In this document: positions 46,566 to 55,389 of the stretch, piece by piece
Position numbering within the stretch: the first letter of the stretch is position 1
Layout: every line of letters begins with the position of its first letter
Assembly: GCF_040358255.1 (NCBI RefSeq)
Contig: NZ_CP132938.1
Location: 3,038,001 to 3,102,000, forward strand
Source of the DNA: Tunturibacter gelidoferens
GTDB lineage: Bacteria; Acidobacteriota; Terriglobia; Terriglobales; Acidobacteriaceae
Length of the DNA: 64,000 nucleotides
Direction of reading: 5' to 3'
Notes under the pieces: model-generated
Told to the model about the DNA's origin: nothing
Databases searched by the model: none
Seen by the model: the letters and a program-made list of their open reading frames with translations, nothing else
Made by a program: the position numbers and the translations under genes

Positions 46566-47251
46566 TGCATGCACTCGATCCGTTGTGGGTAAAGATCTTT
46601 CTTGCGATTCATATTGCTGCGGGGGCTTCGTCGTTTCTACTTGCTCCCGTTGCGCTGGCTACGGCGAAGGGCGGCAAGCAGCATAAACGCTGGGGGAAGG
46701 TTTACCTGTGGTCGATGGGGATCGTTGCGGCGACTGCAATCCCTATGGCGTTCTTCTTCCCGGTGCGGTTTCTGGCACTGGTGGCGGTGTTCAGCTTCTA
46801 CTTTGCGTTTTCGGGATTTCGCGTTCTGCGGCTGAAGGAGTTGGCGCGCGGCGGTAGCGCAGAGTCCATCGACTGGATTGCGGGCGTCGTTACCTTTGCG
46901 ACGAGCGCGCTGCTGGCGTGGCTGTCGTGGTTCCGTCCCGCATCCATTGAGGTGATTCCGCTGGTGGGCGTGGTTTTCGGATTTATCGGAATGAGAGGCG
47001 CGGCGACTCAGTTGCTCTCGTTCGTGCGCAAGCCGAAGGAGAAGATGTTCTGGTGGTACACGCATCTCGGAAATTTTATTGGAAGCTACATCGCAGCGTG
47101 GTCCGCCTTCAGCGTGGTCACGCTAACGCGAGTCATTGGCAATCACTGGTACGTGTGGTTGTGGCCGACGATGATCGGAGTGCCTGCAATTATTCTGACC
47201 ACGGCGTACTACCAGCGTAAGTTCGCTCCGCGGGCGAAGGCTGTGACGTAA
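46565..47251 (+). CDS. Multi-pass membrane protein (padR partner)
   Basis: 228 residues, six to seven hydrophobic helices, starting MHALDPLWVKIFLAIHIAAG. Conserved-looking His residues sit in helix 1 and in KGGKQHKRWGKVYLWSM, the pattern of DUF2306-type membrane proteins, some of which are haem-binding; family placement is tentative. The ATG shares a base with the padR stop and has AAAGGAGG 6 nt upstream, so it is the co-transcribed partner of padR. Confidence 0.82.
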   Translation: MHALDPLWVKIFLAIHIAAGASSFLLAPVALATAKGGKQHKRWGKVYLWSMGIVAATAIPMAFFFPVRFLALVAVFSFYFAFSGFRVLRLKELARGGSAESIDWIAGVVTFATSALLAWLSWFRPASIEVIPLVGVVFGFIGMRGAATQLLSFVRKPKEKMFWWYTHLGNFIGSYIAAWSAFSVVTLTRVIGNHWYVWLWPTMIGVPAIILTTAYYQRKFAPRAKAVT

Positions 47252-47261
47252 AGGCTTGAGC

Positions 47262-47987
47262 TTAGGCGGTGGTGTTAGAAGGCTTGGCGAGGCCTCGAGA
47301 GCGGGGGTGGACGGCACGCGAGGTCTTATAGAGCTTCCAGAAGGCGAAGGCGCAGCTTGCGAGAATCCCGGTCCAGATGACGACGAGAACAGGGGTCGCG
47401 TACTTGTCGGAGAGATTGTTCCAGAGATGGAGGATGTGCCGTCCGTAGTGGATCCCAAGCCAAGCCGCAACCGTGTGCCGCAGGCATCGGCTGATAATGA
47501 AGGTGGTGAGAAATTTTCTGCGCGACATATTCAGCGCGCCAGCCGCGAGGACGAAGGGGCTAAGCGGCATCGGCGGTGGCAGGATCGCCGGCAGGGCTAC
47601 GGAGAGGATGGCGTGGTTTTCCATCCATTCACAGACGCGCTTGAAGGCACGAGGTGGAACGTGCTTTTCGAGGAAAGCCATGCCTCCGGACTGGCCTACC
47701 TGGTAGCTGAACCATCCACCGAGTCCTGAGCCTATTGTTGCGAGCAGGATCAAGAGAAACCAGCTTTGATGCTGCGCGGAAAGCACGATGATCATGATGT
47801 CGGTGATGCCGGGCAGAGGGAGCGGAACGAAGGAGCTGTCGACGATCGAGACCAGGAAGACGCCGAAGAGGCCGAAGCTGAAGAGCAGATGGAGGAACGG
47901 ACTGCGCGCGCGGTGTGCTGCGGCAGCCGTCTGCGCTGCTGCGGCGAGGCTCTTGGATAGGGTCATGGCAGCTGCGCGCAGGCTCAT
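47262..47987 (-). CDS. DedA/VTT-domain membrane protein
   Basis: 241 residues. The SNARE-associated (VTT/DedA) core has FLVSIVDSSFVPLPLPGITD, GSGLGGWFSYQVGQSGG and LPAILPPPMPLSPFVLAAG, followed by a helical C-terminus. Members of this fold move or scramble phospholipids, and bacterial members act in undecaprenyl-phosphate or PE recycling. The start is uncertain (ATG at 47987 or in-frame ATG at 47966). Confidence 0.88.
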   Translation of the reverse strand: MSLRAAAMTLSKSLAAAAQTAAAAHRARSPFLHLLFSFGLFGVFLVSIVDSSFVPLPLPGITDIMIIVLSAQHQSWFLLILLATIGSGLGGWFSYQVGQSGGMAFLEKHVPPRAFKRVCEWMENHAILSVALPAILPPPMPLSPFVLAAGALNMSRRKFLTTFIISRCLRHTVAAWLGIHYGRHILHLWNNLSDKYATPVLVVIWTGILASCAFAFWKLYKTSRAVHPRSRGLAKPSNTTA

Positions 47988-48066
47988 AGAGATTAAGACG
48001 CGACCCAGGGAGGAGAAGTCGCTGAAATTCTAAAAGATTGGTTGAGCCGCGAGTATAACAGAGGAC

Positions 48067-48909
48067 TTACAGAAAGCGGAGATCGGGCAGCGCGGGAAGA
48101 ACATCAACCTCCGCGGCGTACTGGCGAAAGAGTTTGATGGCACGCATGCAATCCGTATTCAGAACATAGTGGATGTTGCTGGAAAGATAGTGGCGGATGA
48201 CGGCGGGGCTGAGGTTGATTCGTGGAGTCCACTCTTCGACCAGATCTTCGATGTGCAGGAGGCCATGATTGCGCGAGGCTTCAAGGTCTTCGACGAGTTG
48301 AGCGGCGGAGAGGCGAGGGGCGCCGAGGGACTCTGGCCGCACGGCCCAGACTGCGGCAACCCAAGGTACGTTGGTGCGGATGTGCCACTCGCGAGCGAGA
48401 TCAAACCACTGGCACGGGCCAACCGCCGCTTCGATCTGCTCCCGGTGTTCGAGGGCGAGCAGGGCAGGATCACCGATCAGGATGGCAGCATCTGCCTGCT
48501 GCAACATTGCGATGGGGTCGGCGGGCGCGGGATGAAACGTGGGAGAGTTGTTGGCGAACTTACGAAAGAGGATCTCGGCGTAGGCGAGCGAACTGCGGGA
48601 GGCGGTGTCGGCCGAGACCGTCTTCACCGTGCTGAACGTGTGAGGAGATTTGACGATGAGCTGAATGGAGCGAACTTCGTTCAGCGAAGCGATGGTGCAG
48701 CCAGGGACGACGGCAAGCTCCGGCGTGAGCGCTGCGATCGGGATAAGGCCGAGGTCGGCGCGGCATGCGAGAAGTTCGGCGGCGCACTGCGAGGGCTGGG
48801 TGTAGTGCAGCGAATAGCGCTGTGCCAGCTCCTGCGCGAGAGGTGCGTGCTCGAAGTCCCACATCAGCGGTGCGGGGTTGAGAAAGTTGATGGCAGCGAC
48901 ACGAAGCAT
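48067..48909 (-). CDS. mqnA: Chorismate dehydratase MqnA (futalosine menaquinone pathway)
   Basis: 280 residues. Dehydrates chorismate to 3-(1-carboxyvinyloxy)benzoate, the first step of futalosine-route menaquinone synthesis. Periplasmic-binding-protein-like fold with INFLNPAPLMW, ADLGLIPIAAL, AILIGDPALLAL and a C-terminal PRINLSPAVIRHYLSS. I start at ATG 48909; a TTG 24 bp upstream adds only Ser. MqnD is homologous, but length and N-terminus favour MqnA. mqnB, mqnC and mqnE are not in the window. Confidence 0.88.
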   Translation of the reverse strand: MLRVAAINFLNPAPLMWDFEHAPLAQELAQRYSLHYTQPSQCAAELLACRADLGLIPIAALTPELAVVPGCTIASLNEVRSIQLIVKSPHTFSTVKTVSADTASRSSLAYAEILFRKFANNSPTFHPAPADPIAMLQQADAAILIGDPALLALEHREQIEAAVGPCQWFDLAREWHIRTNVPWVAAVWAVRPESLGAPRLSAAQLVEDLEASRNHGLLHIEDLVEEWTPRINLSPAVIRHYLSSNIHYVLNTDCMRAIKLFRQYAAEVDVLPALPDLRFL

Positions 48910-48969
48910 GGAAGATGAAGACGAAGTGTTCAAAGGACTAGTTTATTGGATGTGGAGGAGGCGTGCTCG

Positions 48970-49164
48970 ATGCTGAGGCGAGTGGTGGGTTTTTATCAGG
49001 ATGAACAGCAGCACTGGGCGACCCAGCTGGACTGCGGTCATGGGCAGCATGTGCGGCATGATCCCCCGTGGACGGTGCGCGAATGGGTGACGACGGAAGA
49101 GGGAAGGGCTGCGCGAATCGGGAGTTTGATGGAGTGCAAGAGGTGCGATGAGGAGGAAAAATAG
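48970..49164 (+). CDS. DUF3565 protein
   Basis: 64 residues, matching DUF3565 throughout: VVGFYQDEQQHWATQLDCGH, GQHVRHDPPWTVREW, ECKRCDEEEK. Three Cys and several His (CGHGQHVRH, CKRC) look like a metal site. GGAGG precedes the ATG at 48970; a longer frame from 48946 lacks a ribosome site. Function unknown. Divergent from mqnA. Confidence 0.85.
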   Translation: MLRRVVGFYQDEQQHWATQLDCGHGQHVRHDPPWTVREWVTTEEGRAARIGSLMECKRCDEEEK

Positions 49165-49223
49165 CAGGTTGGTAGTAGGATTCTCGCGAGACTGCACAGT
49201 TCATTCGGAAGGGAGCAGAAAGA

Positions 49224-49997
49224 ATGGATGGATTGTTGAAAGCTGGCCGCCTCTTCTTTGCCATCGCAATGGCCCTCTTCGGCGTGGAGTATTTCATCTA
49301 TGTCGCAGGGTTGAAGGGCCCGATCCCTGGCCCTCCGTGGATACCGGGGTCGCACGCGGTAGCTGTGCTGACCGGTGCCGCGCTGATCGCGGTTGCGGTC
49401 TGCATCGTGACGGAAAAACTGGCGCGGCTGGCGGCGGCGCTTTTGGGTGTTGCTCTGTTTTTGTACGTCCTGTTTCTGCAACTCCCCAGGCTCATCGCGC
49501 AGCCGCATAGTCCCGATCCCTGGACCAGCGGCTTCGAGCTTCTGGCTTTGATGGGTGGCGCCTTCGTGCTGGCCAGGATCGAGATTCCGGACGGGCTCAG
49601 GCTTGAGCCGACCAACAAGGTCTTGTCACATTTAGCCATCTTCGGGCGCGTCGGGTTTGCTCTCGCGCTTGTGGTCTTCGCCGTGCAGCATTTCCTGTAT
49701 GCGAAGTTTGTGGCGACAATTGTCCCCGCATGGATTCCCGCGCGCCTCTTCTGGTCGTACTTTGTCGGAGTGGCGTTTGTCGCAGCTGCTCTGGCGATCG
49801 TTACCAGGCAGATGGCGCGGACTGCCTCAATCCTGTTGGGCACAATGTTTTTTATCTGGGTCGTTATACTTCACGTGCCCCGCGTCGCAGCCCAACCGCG
49901 CAATGGCGACGAATTCACTAGCCTTCTAGTTGCATTGGCGATGAGTGGCGCGTCTTTTATTCTTGCGGAGAGTTTCGCACCCGACCTCGTCGCGTGA
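49224..49997 (+). CDS. Internally duplicated DoxX-like membrane protein
   Basis: 257 residues, eight hydrophobic helices in two related halves. Half 1 has MALFGVEYFIYVAG, PPWIPGSH and LQLPRLIAQP; half 2 has VVFAVQHFLYAKF, PAWIPARLFW and LHVPRVAAQP. Each half resembles a four-helix DoxX-type unit. GGAAGGGAG precedes the ATG. No known substrate. Confidence 0.82.
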   Translation: MDGLLKAGRLFFAIAMALFGVEYFIYVAGLKGPIPGPPWIPGSHAVAVLTGAALIAVAVCIVTEKLARLAAALLGVALFLYVLFLQLPRLIAQPHSPDPWTSGFELLALMGGAFVLARIEIPDGLRLEPTNKVLSHLAIFGRVGFALALVVFAVQHFLYAKFVATIVPAWIPARLFWSYFVGVAFVAAALAIVTRQMARTASILLGTMFFIWVVILHVPRVAAQPRNGDEFTSLLVALAMSGASFILAESFAPDLVA

Positions 49998-50093
49998 GAT
50001 GCGATACAGTGACGGTGAGCCTCTGTCAGCGCTGATTCTTGAGAATCGTCGAGGGCGGAGGCTTGCGAAGCATACCGATGAAGAGGACGATGA

Positions 50094-51278
50094 ATGGCTT
50101 TGGCGCAGCAGGATGCAGCAGTAGTAAAGGAACAGGCACGTTTGGCATGGGTGGCATTGACGCTGACGCCGGGAATGGGACCCACACGAATCTGGAAGGC
50201 GATGAATCGGCTGGGCGCAGCGGAGCGGGTGCTTGAGGCTTCGCTTACCGAGCTGGAAGGCGCGGGGATGCCGGCGCAGTCTGCGCAGTTTGTCTTCGAA
50301 GGCAAAGCGAAGGCAGCGGCTGAAGACGAGTTGAAGCGTGTAGGCGAAGCCGGCGGCAGTATATTGACGCCTGAAGACGAGGCCTACCCTGAACGGCTGC
50401 GTGAGATCTACGATCCTCCGTCGGCGCTCTGGATCCGCGGCGAGGTCTCTCTGCTGGCGCGGCCGGGAATTGCGGTCGTGGGAACGCGACAGCCGTCGCC
50501 GTACGGAGCGGGGATGGCGGAGCTGCTCTCGCGTGACCTGGCGAATCGGCGGATGGTGATCCTCAGCGGCATGGCTCGTGGCGTCGATACTGCCGCGCAC
50601 AAGGGCGCGATCGAAGCTGGTGGAAAGACCGTCGCGGTGTGGGGCACGGGCATCGACGTCATCTATCCCAAAGAGAATAAGAAACTGGCGGAGCAGATCG
50701 TCGCGACCGGGGGGACAATCGTCAGCGAGTACCCGCTCGGAACATTTCCTGCGCCGCAGAACTTTCCTATTCGCAACCGGATTCTGAGTGGAATGAGCGT
50801 CGGCGTGCTGGTCATCGAAGCCGCCGAGTACAGCGGAACCAGAATTACGGCGCGGTGCGCGATGGAGCAGAATCGCGACGTTTATGCCGTCCCCGGGAAC
50901 GTGACGAACAAGAACGCATGGGGGCCTAACACCCTGATAAAACAGGGGGCTAAGCTGACGGCTACCTGGGAGGACATCTGGGAGGATCTGCCATCGCAGA
51001 TCAGGCTGGCCCTGGAGGACGAGCAGGCAGCAGCCGGAGGCGGCTCTGAATCGAAACCGGGAGGTGCTGCATCTCTATTTAACGATACGCCGCTTCCCGA
51101 GCACGAAAAGATCGTCTTCGAAAAGCTGCGGCACGATGAGTCGACGCAACTGGACGAGCTGATCGAACAGTTGGAGGCAGAGTTGGGATCCGCAGAGATC
51201 TTTACCGCGCTGTTCGAACTGGAGCTTGCAGGACGCGTTCGGCAACTGCCCGGAAAAAATTATGTGCGAGCGTTTTGA
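50094..51278 (+). CDS. dprA: DNA processing protein DprA
   Basis: 394 residues. Loads RecA on incoming single-stranded DNA during natural transformation. A SAM/HhH-like N-terminal domain is followed by the Rossmann-like DprA core (IAVVGTRQPSPYGAG, ILSGMARGVDTAAHKGAIEAGG, TVAVWGTGIDVIYPKEN, RNRILSGMSVGVLVIEA). The C-terminal winged helix (about 330-394) includes ELIEQLEAELGSAEIFTALFELELAGRV. It is followed 270 bp later by topA, a pairing common in bacteria. Confidence 0.95.
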   Translation: MALAQQDAAVVKEQARLAWVALTLTPGMGPTRIWKAMNRLGAAERVLEASLTELEGAGMPAQSAQFVFEGKAKAAAEDELKRVGEAGGSILTPEDEAYPERLREIYDPPSALWIRGEVSLLARPGIAVVGTRQPSPYGAGMAELLSRDLANRRMVILSGMARGVDTAAHKGAIEAGGKTVAVWGTGIDVIYPKENKKLAEQIVATGGTIVSEYPLGTFPAPQNFPIRNRILSGMSVGVLVIEAAEYSGTRITARCAMEQNRDVYAVPGNVTNKNAWGPNTLIKQGAKLTATWEDIWEDLPSQIRLALEDEQAAAGGGSESKPGGAASLFNDTPLPEHEKIVFEKLRHDESTQLDELIEQLEAELGSAEIFTALFELELAGRVRQLPGKNYVRAF

Positions 51279-51362
51279 GTCTCAGTGGCAAGGTTGATTC
51301 CTGCGGCGAAGTGGATGCCGCAAACATAAACGTAAGCTCAGAGTTTCGTTCGACTTGGCGAG

Positions 51363-51371
51363 TTATCCACA
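51363..51371 (+). promoter_or_regulatory. Perfect DnaA-box match upstream of topA
   Basis: TTATCCACA lies 178 bp before the topA ATG, in the dprA-topA gap. Single copy, orientation plus. Not an origin cluster. Confidence 0.3.
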
Positions 51372-51548
51372 GCGTGGGTCGGCTTGTCAGTTTGAGTTGC
51401 TGTGCTATGACCTTCTCAGTCCGATTTCGTCAGTTGAGGAATCATGGCGAGATGACGTGTTTGCAGAACTCGTGTTAGGTTCGCAATGGAATAAGGATGT
51501 GTGGAACGTTTTGCCTCGGCAATGCGTTCTGGTGGATGAAGGGAACAA

Positions 51549-54455
51549 ATGGGTAAATCATTAGTTATCGTCGAATCGCCGGCGAAGGCGAAGACGATTG
51601 GGAAGTATCTCGGCAGCGACTACGTGGTGGAGGCCTCGATCGGCCACATCATGGACCTGCCGAAGAACGACATCGGCGTAGAGCTGAAGAGGCGGACGTT
51701 CGAGCCGACGCTGATTGTGTCTCCAGGTAAAGAGAAGGTGGTGGATCGGCTGAAGAAGCTGGCGTCGAAGGCGGACATGGTCTACCTTGCGCCGGACCCC
51801 GACCGCGAAGGCGAGGCGATTGCCGCGCATCTCTCGATTCAGCTGCTGCCGATGATGAAGGACAAGTCGAAGGTTCGGCGTGTCACCTTTAATGAGATCA
51901 CCAAAAAGGCCGTGCAGGCTGCGTTTTTGAACGCTCGCGATATTGATGAGGATCTGGTGGATGCGCAGCAGACGCGGCGCGTGCTGGACCGGCTGGTGGG
52001 TTATCAGGTCTCTCCGCTGCTCTGGGACAAGGTTCGGCGCGGGCTTTCGGCGGGACGTGTGCAAACCGTCGCGCTGCGGCTGATCGTCGAGCGCGAGCAG
52101 GAGATTAATGACTTCAATCCAGTGGAGTACTGGACCATCGATGCACAGCTTGAGCCGACTGCGAATAAGCAGAGCTTTACGGCACGGTTTGTCGGTGTCA
52201 ATGGCGTTCCCGCCCGTGTTGCAAACGGAAAAGATGAAGAGGGCAAAGAGCTCTTTCTGTCGAACGCGCTGCCTGATCACGAGGCGGTAGACGAGGTTGT
52301 CAGCGAGCTGAAGGTTGCAAAGTGGAGTGTTCGCTCGGTTGAGAAGAAGGAGCGCAGAAGCAATCCGAAGGCTCCGTTCACGACCAGCAAACTGCAGCAG
52401 GATGCTGCCGGTCGTCTCGGCTTCAACGTACGACGCACGATGGGCGTGGCGCAACGTTTATATGAGGGAGTAGAGATTGGCTCCGAGGGCACGGTCGGTC
52501 TTATTACCTACATGCGTACCGACTCCACCCGTGTCAGCGCAGATGCGATTGCAGAGGCTCGCGAATTTATTGGCAAGCTGGGCGCGAAGTATCTGCCCGC
52601 AACCCCTAACGAGTATCTCGGCAAAAAACAGGTTGAGGCACAGGACGCACACGAGGCCATCCGGCCGACAAGCGTGAAGTACACGCCGGACTCGATCCGG
52701 AAGTATCTGAGTGACGAGCAGTACAGACTCTACAAGCTGATCTGGCAGCGCTTTGTCTCGAGCCAGATGACGCCAGCGGTCTTCGACCAGACGACTGTGG
52801 ATATCGTCGCGCAGGCGAAGCTCGCCTACGACTTCCGCGTGACCGGCAGTGTGTTGAAGTTTGAGGGGCACCTGAAGTTCGAAGAGGAAGACAAGCGCGC
52901 TCGCCAGGCAGCCAAAGATAAGGCCGCGAAGGAAGAGGCGTCCGCAAAGCCAGTTGTAGATGCAGGGGCAGCCGCGCAGGCAGGAAGTGAAGAAGAGGAT
53001 GAGGCAGAAGCAAGGTTGCCGGAGTTGAGCAACGGCGAGGCACTGCGTCTCGAGAAGCTCGATCCGCTGCAGAAGTTTACCCAGCCGCCGCCGCGATTCA
53101 ACGAAGCGAGCCTCGTGAAGACGCTCGAAGAGAAGGGAATCGGCCGGCCTTCCACCTATGCGTCCATCATTAATACGATCCAGGATCGCGACTACGTGAA
53201 GAAAATCCAGTCGAAGTTTGTGCCGACCGAGATTGGTACGGTGGTTACAAAGCTTCTGGTAAAGAACTTTCCCTACATCTTTGACACCGCATACACCGCG
53301 ACGCTCGAAGGGGAACTCGACGCGGTCGAAGATGGGACGGAGCGATGGACGGATCTGCTGAGCGGATTCTACGACCACTTTGAGAAGGAGCTGAACGTCG
53401 CCAGCGACAACATGGAAGACGTCAAGCGGATGGAGCAGAAGACCGACGAGATCTGCGACAACTGCGGTAGTCCTCTCATTCTGAAGTGGGGCAAGTTCGG
53501 CAGCTTCTACTCTTGCAGCAACTTCACCAAGGTAAAGCCGATGACGATTGCGGCCGGACCCTGGAAGAAGGATCCCAAAGCTGTAACGAAAAAGGTTACA
53601 AGTGCATTCGCATTCCCGCTGATCGTGAAGGCAACGACAGAAGACGTGATTGAGTTCTCGAAGGAGGTCGGCGATGCGAAGGAGATGACTGCTGCCATCG
53701 CGCACGCTGGCGAGCACGGCAAGAAAATCACCGTCGAGCCGGTAAGTTGCGACTTCACCAAGGAGAACTTCGCGGCAAAGCCCGACCTGAGCGCCCCCGG
53801 AGCCGACGAGACGCCCGAAGAGGAGGCCTGCGATAACTGCGGACGCACGATGGTTTTGCGCAACGGCCCCTGGGGACCGTTTATGGCCTGCCCCGGTTAC
53901 AACGAGGATCCGCCCTGCAAGACGATTCGCAAGCTGAACCAGAAGGTCCAGCAGAAGCCGCCGGTCCAACTGGAAGAGGCCTGCCCGAAGTGCGGCAAAC
54001 CTCTGCTTCTCCGCAACGGTCAGTACGGCGAGTTCATCAGCTGCAGCGGATATCCGAAGTGCAAGTACATCAAGCAGGAGCTGCTCGACGTAAAGTGCCC
54101 GAAGGATGGCGGCGATATTGCCGTCCGCAAGACCAAGCGCGGCGATCTCTTCTACGGCTGCGTGAACTATCCCAAGTGCGACTTCGCCTCGAACCTGAAG
54201 CTGGTGAACCAGACCTGCCCGAAGTGCGACAGCGCATACGTCCTTGAGGTGGTCAACGACAAGGGCACCTACCTCGTATGTCCGAACAATCGTGAGGCGC
54301 TTCCGAAACGCCGCAAGAAGAAGGGCGCTCCGGAAGAAGAGCCGACGACTCCGCCGTGCACTTACGAGAAAAAGATTGCCGGGCCGGCTCCGATACCCGT
54401 CATCGAACGGCCCGATCCTGAGAAGACCCGGGCAGTTGTCGAGAGCGTAGCTTAA
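51549..54455 (+). CDS. topA: DNA topoisomerase I
   Basis: 968-residue type IA topoisomerase that relaxes negative supercoils. The Toprim domain is SLVIVESPAKAKTIGKYLG with the metal-binding DPDREGEAIA. Active-site Tyr321 is in GLITYMRTDSTR. A charged linker rich in Glu/Lys/Ala (about 455-490) interrupts the core. Four C-terminal zinc-ribbon modules follow from about 635, with Cys pairs such as CDNCG, CPKCGKPLLLRNGQYG and CPKCDSAYVL. Length is typical for the multi-zinc class. AAGGGAA precedes the ATG. Confidence 0.97.
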   Translation: MGKSLVIVESPAKAKTIGKYLGSDYVVEASIGHIMDLPKNDIGVELKRRTFEPTLIVSPGKEKVVDRLKKLASKADMVYLAPDPDREGEAIAAHLSIQLLPMMKDKSKVRRVTFNEITKKAVQAAFLNARDIDEDLVDAQQTRRVLDRLVGYQVSPLLWDKVRRGLSAGRVQTVALRLIVEREQEINDFNPVEYWTIDAQLEPTANKQSFTARFVGVNGVPARVANGKDEEGKELFLSNALPDHEAVDEVVSELKVAKWSVRSVEKKERRSNPKAPFTTSKLQQDAAGRLGFNVRRTMGVAQRLYEGVEIGSEGTVGLITYMRTDSTRVSADAIAEAREFIGKLGAKYLPATPNEYLGKKQVEAQDAHEAIRPTSVKYTPDSIRKYLSDEQYRLYKLIWQRFVSSQMTPAVFDQTTVDIVAQAKLAYDFRVTGSVLKFEGHLKFEEEDKRARQAAKDKAAKEEASAKPVVDAGAAAQAGSEEEDEAEARLPELSNGEALRLEKLDPLQKFTQPPPRFNEASLVKTLEEKGIGRPSTYASIINTIQDRDYVKKIQSKFVPTEIGTVVTKLLVKNFPYIFDTAYTATLEGELDAVEDGTERWTDLLSGFYDHFEKELNVASDNMEDVKRMEQKTDEICDNCGSPLILKWGKFGSFYSCSNFTKVKPMTIAAGPWKKDPKAVTKKVTSAFAFPLIVKATTEDVIEFSKEVGDAKEMTAAIAHAGEHGKKITVEPVSCDFTKENFAAKPDLSAPGADETPEEEACDNCGRTMVLRNGPWGPFMACPGYNEDPPCKTIRKLNQKVQQKPPVQLEEACPKCGKPLLLRNGQYGEFISCSGYPKCKYIKQELLDVKCPKDGGDIAVRKTKRGDLFYGCVNYPKCDFASNLKLVNQTCPKCDSAYVLEVVNDKGTYLVCPNNREALPKRRKKKGAPEEEPTTPPCTYEKKIAGPAPIPVIERPDPEKTRAVVESVA

Positions 54456-54549
54456 CAGAAGGCAAGGGAACGACGAGATGCGCTGTGGAGGACTCCTGGA
54501 CCGGTCAGCGCGCCTTCGCGTGATCCAAGCCTGAAAACTCGGTAGTGGG

Positions 54550-54819
54550 TCAGTTTGGACTCGAGCGAACGTGGTAATACTGCCGCGTGGTTTCCACGAT
54601 GACACCGGCTAATGCATAGGTTGCGGCATTTGCAATCAGGACGAAGTAGAAGCCCTGCGGGTGTTGGCGTGCCATCGCGATCGGGCAGGTTAGATAGACG
54701 AGAGCCCGTCCAAGGCCGCCTGTACCAAGCGGATTCGAAAGAGTCGCCGAGATATAGACTCTCCAGACGAAGACAATGATCGCGCCCACGGTGGCCCAAA
54801 TGGCGATTCGGCTTTTCAT
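54550..54819 (-). CDS. Small membrane protein of unknown function
   Basis: 89 residues with two to three hydrophobic helices (IAIWATVGAIIVFVWRVY; ALVYLTCPIAM; FYFVLIANAATYALAGVIV). GGGAGC about 8 nt before the ATG. It converges on topA, 95 bp apart. No family recognised. Confidence 0.65.
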   Translation of the reverse strand: MKSRIAIWATVGAIIVFVWRVYISATLSNPLGTGGLGRALVYLTCPIAMARQHPQGFYFVLIANAATYALAGVIVETTRQYYHVRSSPN

Positions 54820-55055
54820 GCAGCAGCTCCCTCTACCTTAGCTCCAATTATCCTCCTGACACCGCAATCTTGCAGACTGGTCGACCCGCGGGCAATCTGA
54901 AACTGCGCCAAGCCTGAAAATCCGCGACTTTCCTTTTTTGCATCGTTTCTGTTACAAATGCATCACGGCCTCACGGTTTCTTAATGTCCCCGGCAATGAT
55001 CGCCGGGCGTTGGCTAACGAACGTAACTCGTTGAAAAGAATGCAGGTAGTGGACT

Positions 55056-55340
55056 ATGGCGAAGGCAGTTTGGAATGGCCAGACACTGGCCGAAAGCGAA
55101 ACCTATGAAACGGTCGAGGGAAACATCTACTTCCCCGAAGAGTCAGTAAAGCGAGAGTTTTTGAAGCCCAGTTCGACCACCTCCAGTTGCCCCTGGAAGG
55201 GCCAGGCCCGCTACTACACCATCGTGGTGGACGGCCAGGACAACCCGGATGCGGCGTGGTACTACCCCGACCCGAAGCCGGCGGCGCGCAATGTGAAGCA
55301 CCACATCGCCTTCTGGCGGGGTGTCGAAGTCACGAAATAG
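55056..55340 (+). CDS. DUF427 protein
   Basis: 94 residues matching DUF427 along its full length: AVWNGQTLAESETYETVEGN, YFPEESVKREFL, CPWKGQARYYTI, AWYYPDPKPAARNVKHH. Family function unknown. A CCCGGC/GCCGGG hairpin (54988-55007) lies in the leader. Confidence 0.88.
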   Translation: MAKAVWNGQTLAESETYETVEGNIYFPEESVKREFLKPSSTTSSCPWKGQARYYTIVVDGQDNPDAAWYYPDPKPAARNVKHHIAFWRGVEVTK

Positions 55341-55389
55341 CTAAGGTAAAAGATAAAGAAGATGGGCTAAATACCTCTCCCCATTTGCT

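Noticed and set aside
52458-54605. 715-codon open frame antisense to topA
   Set aside because: Topoisomerase I on the plus strand is complete with all motifs. The antisense frame is open because of codon bias and matches no family.
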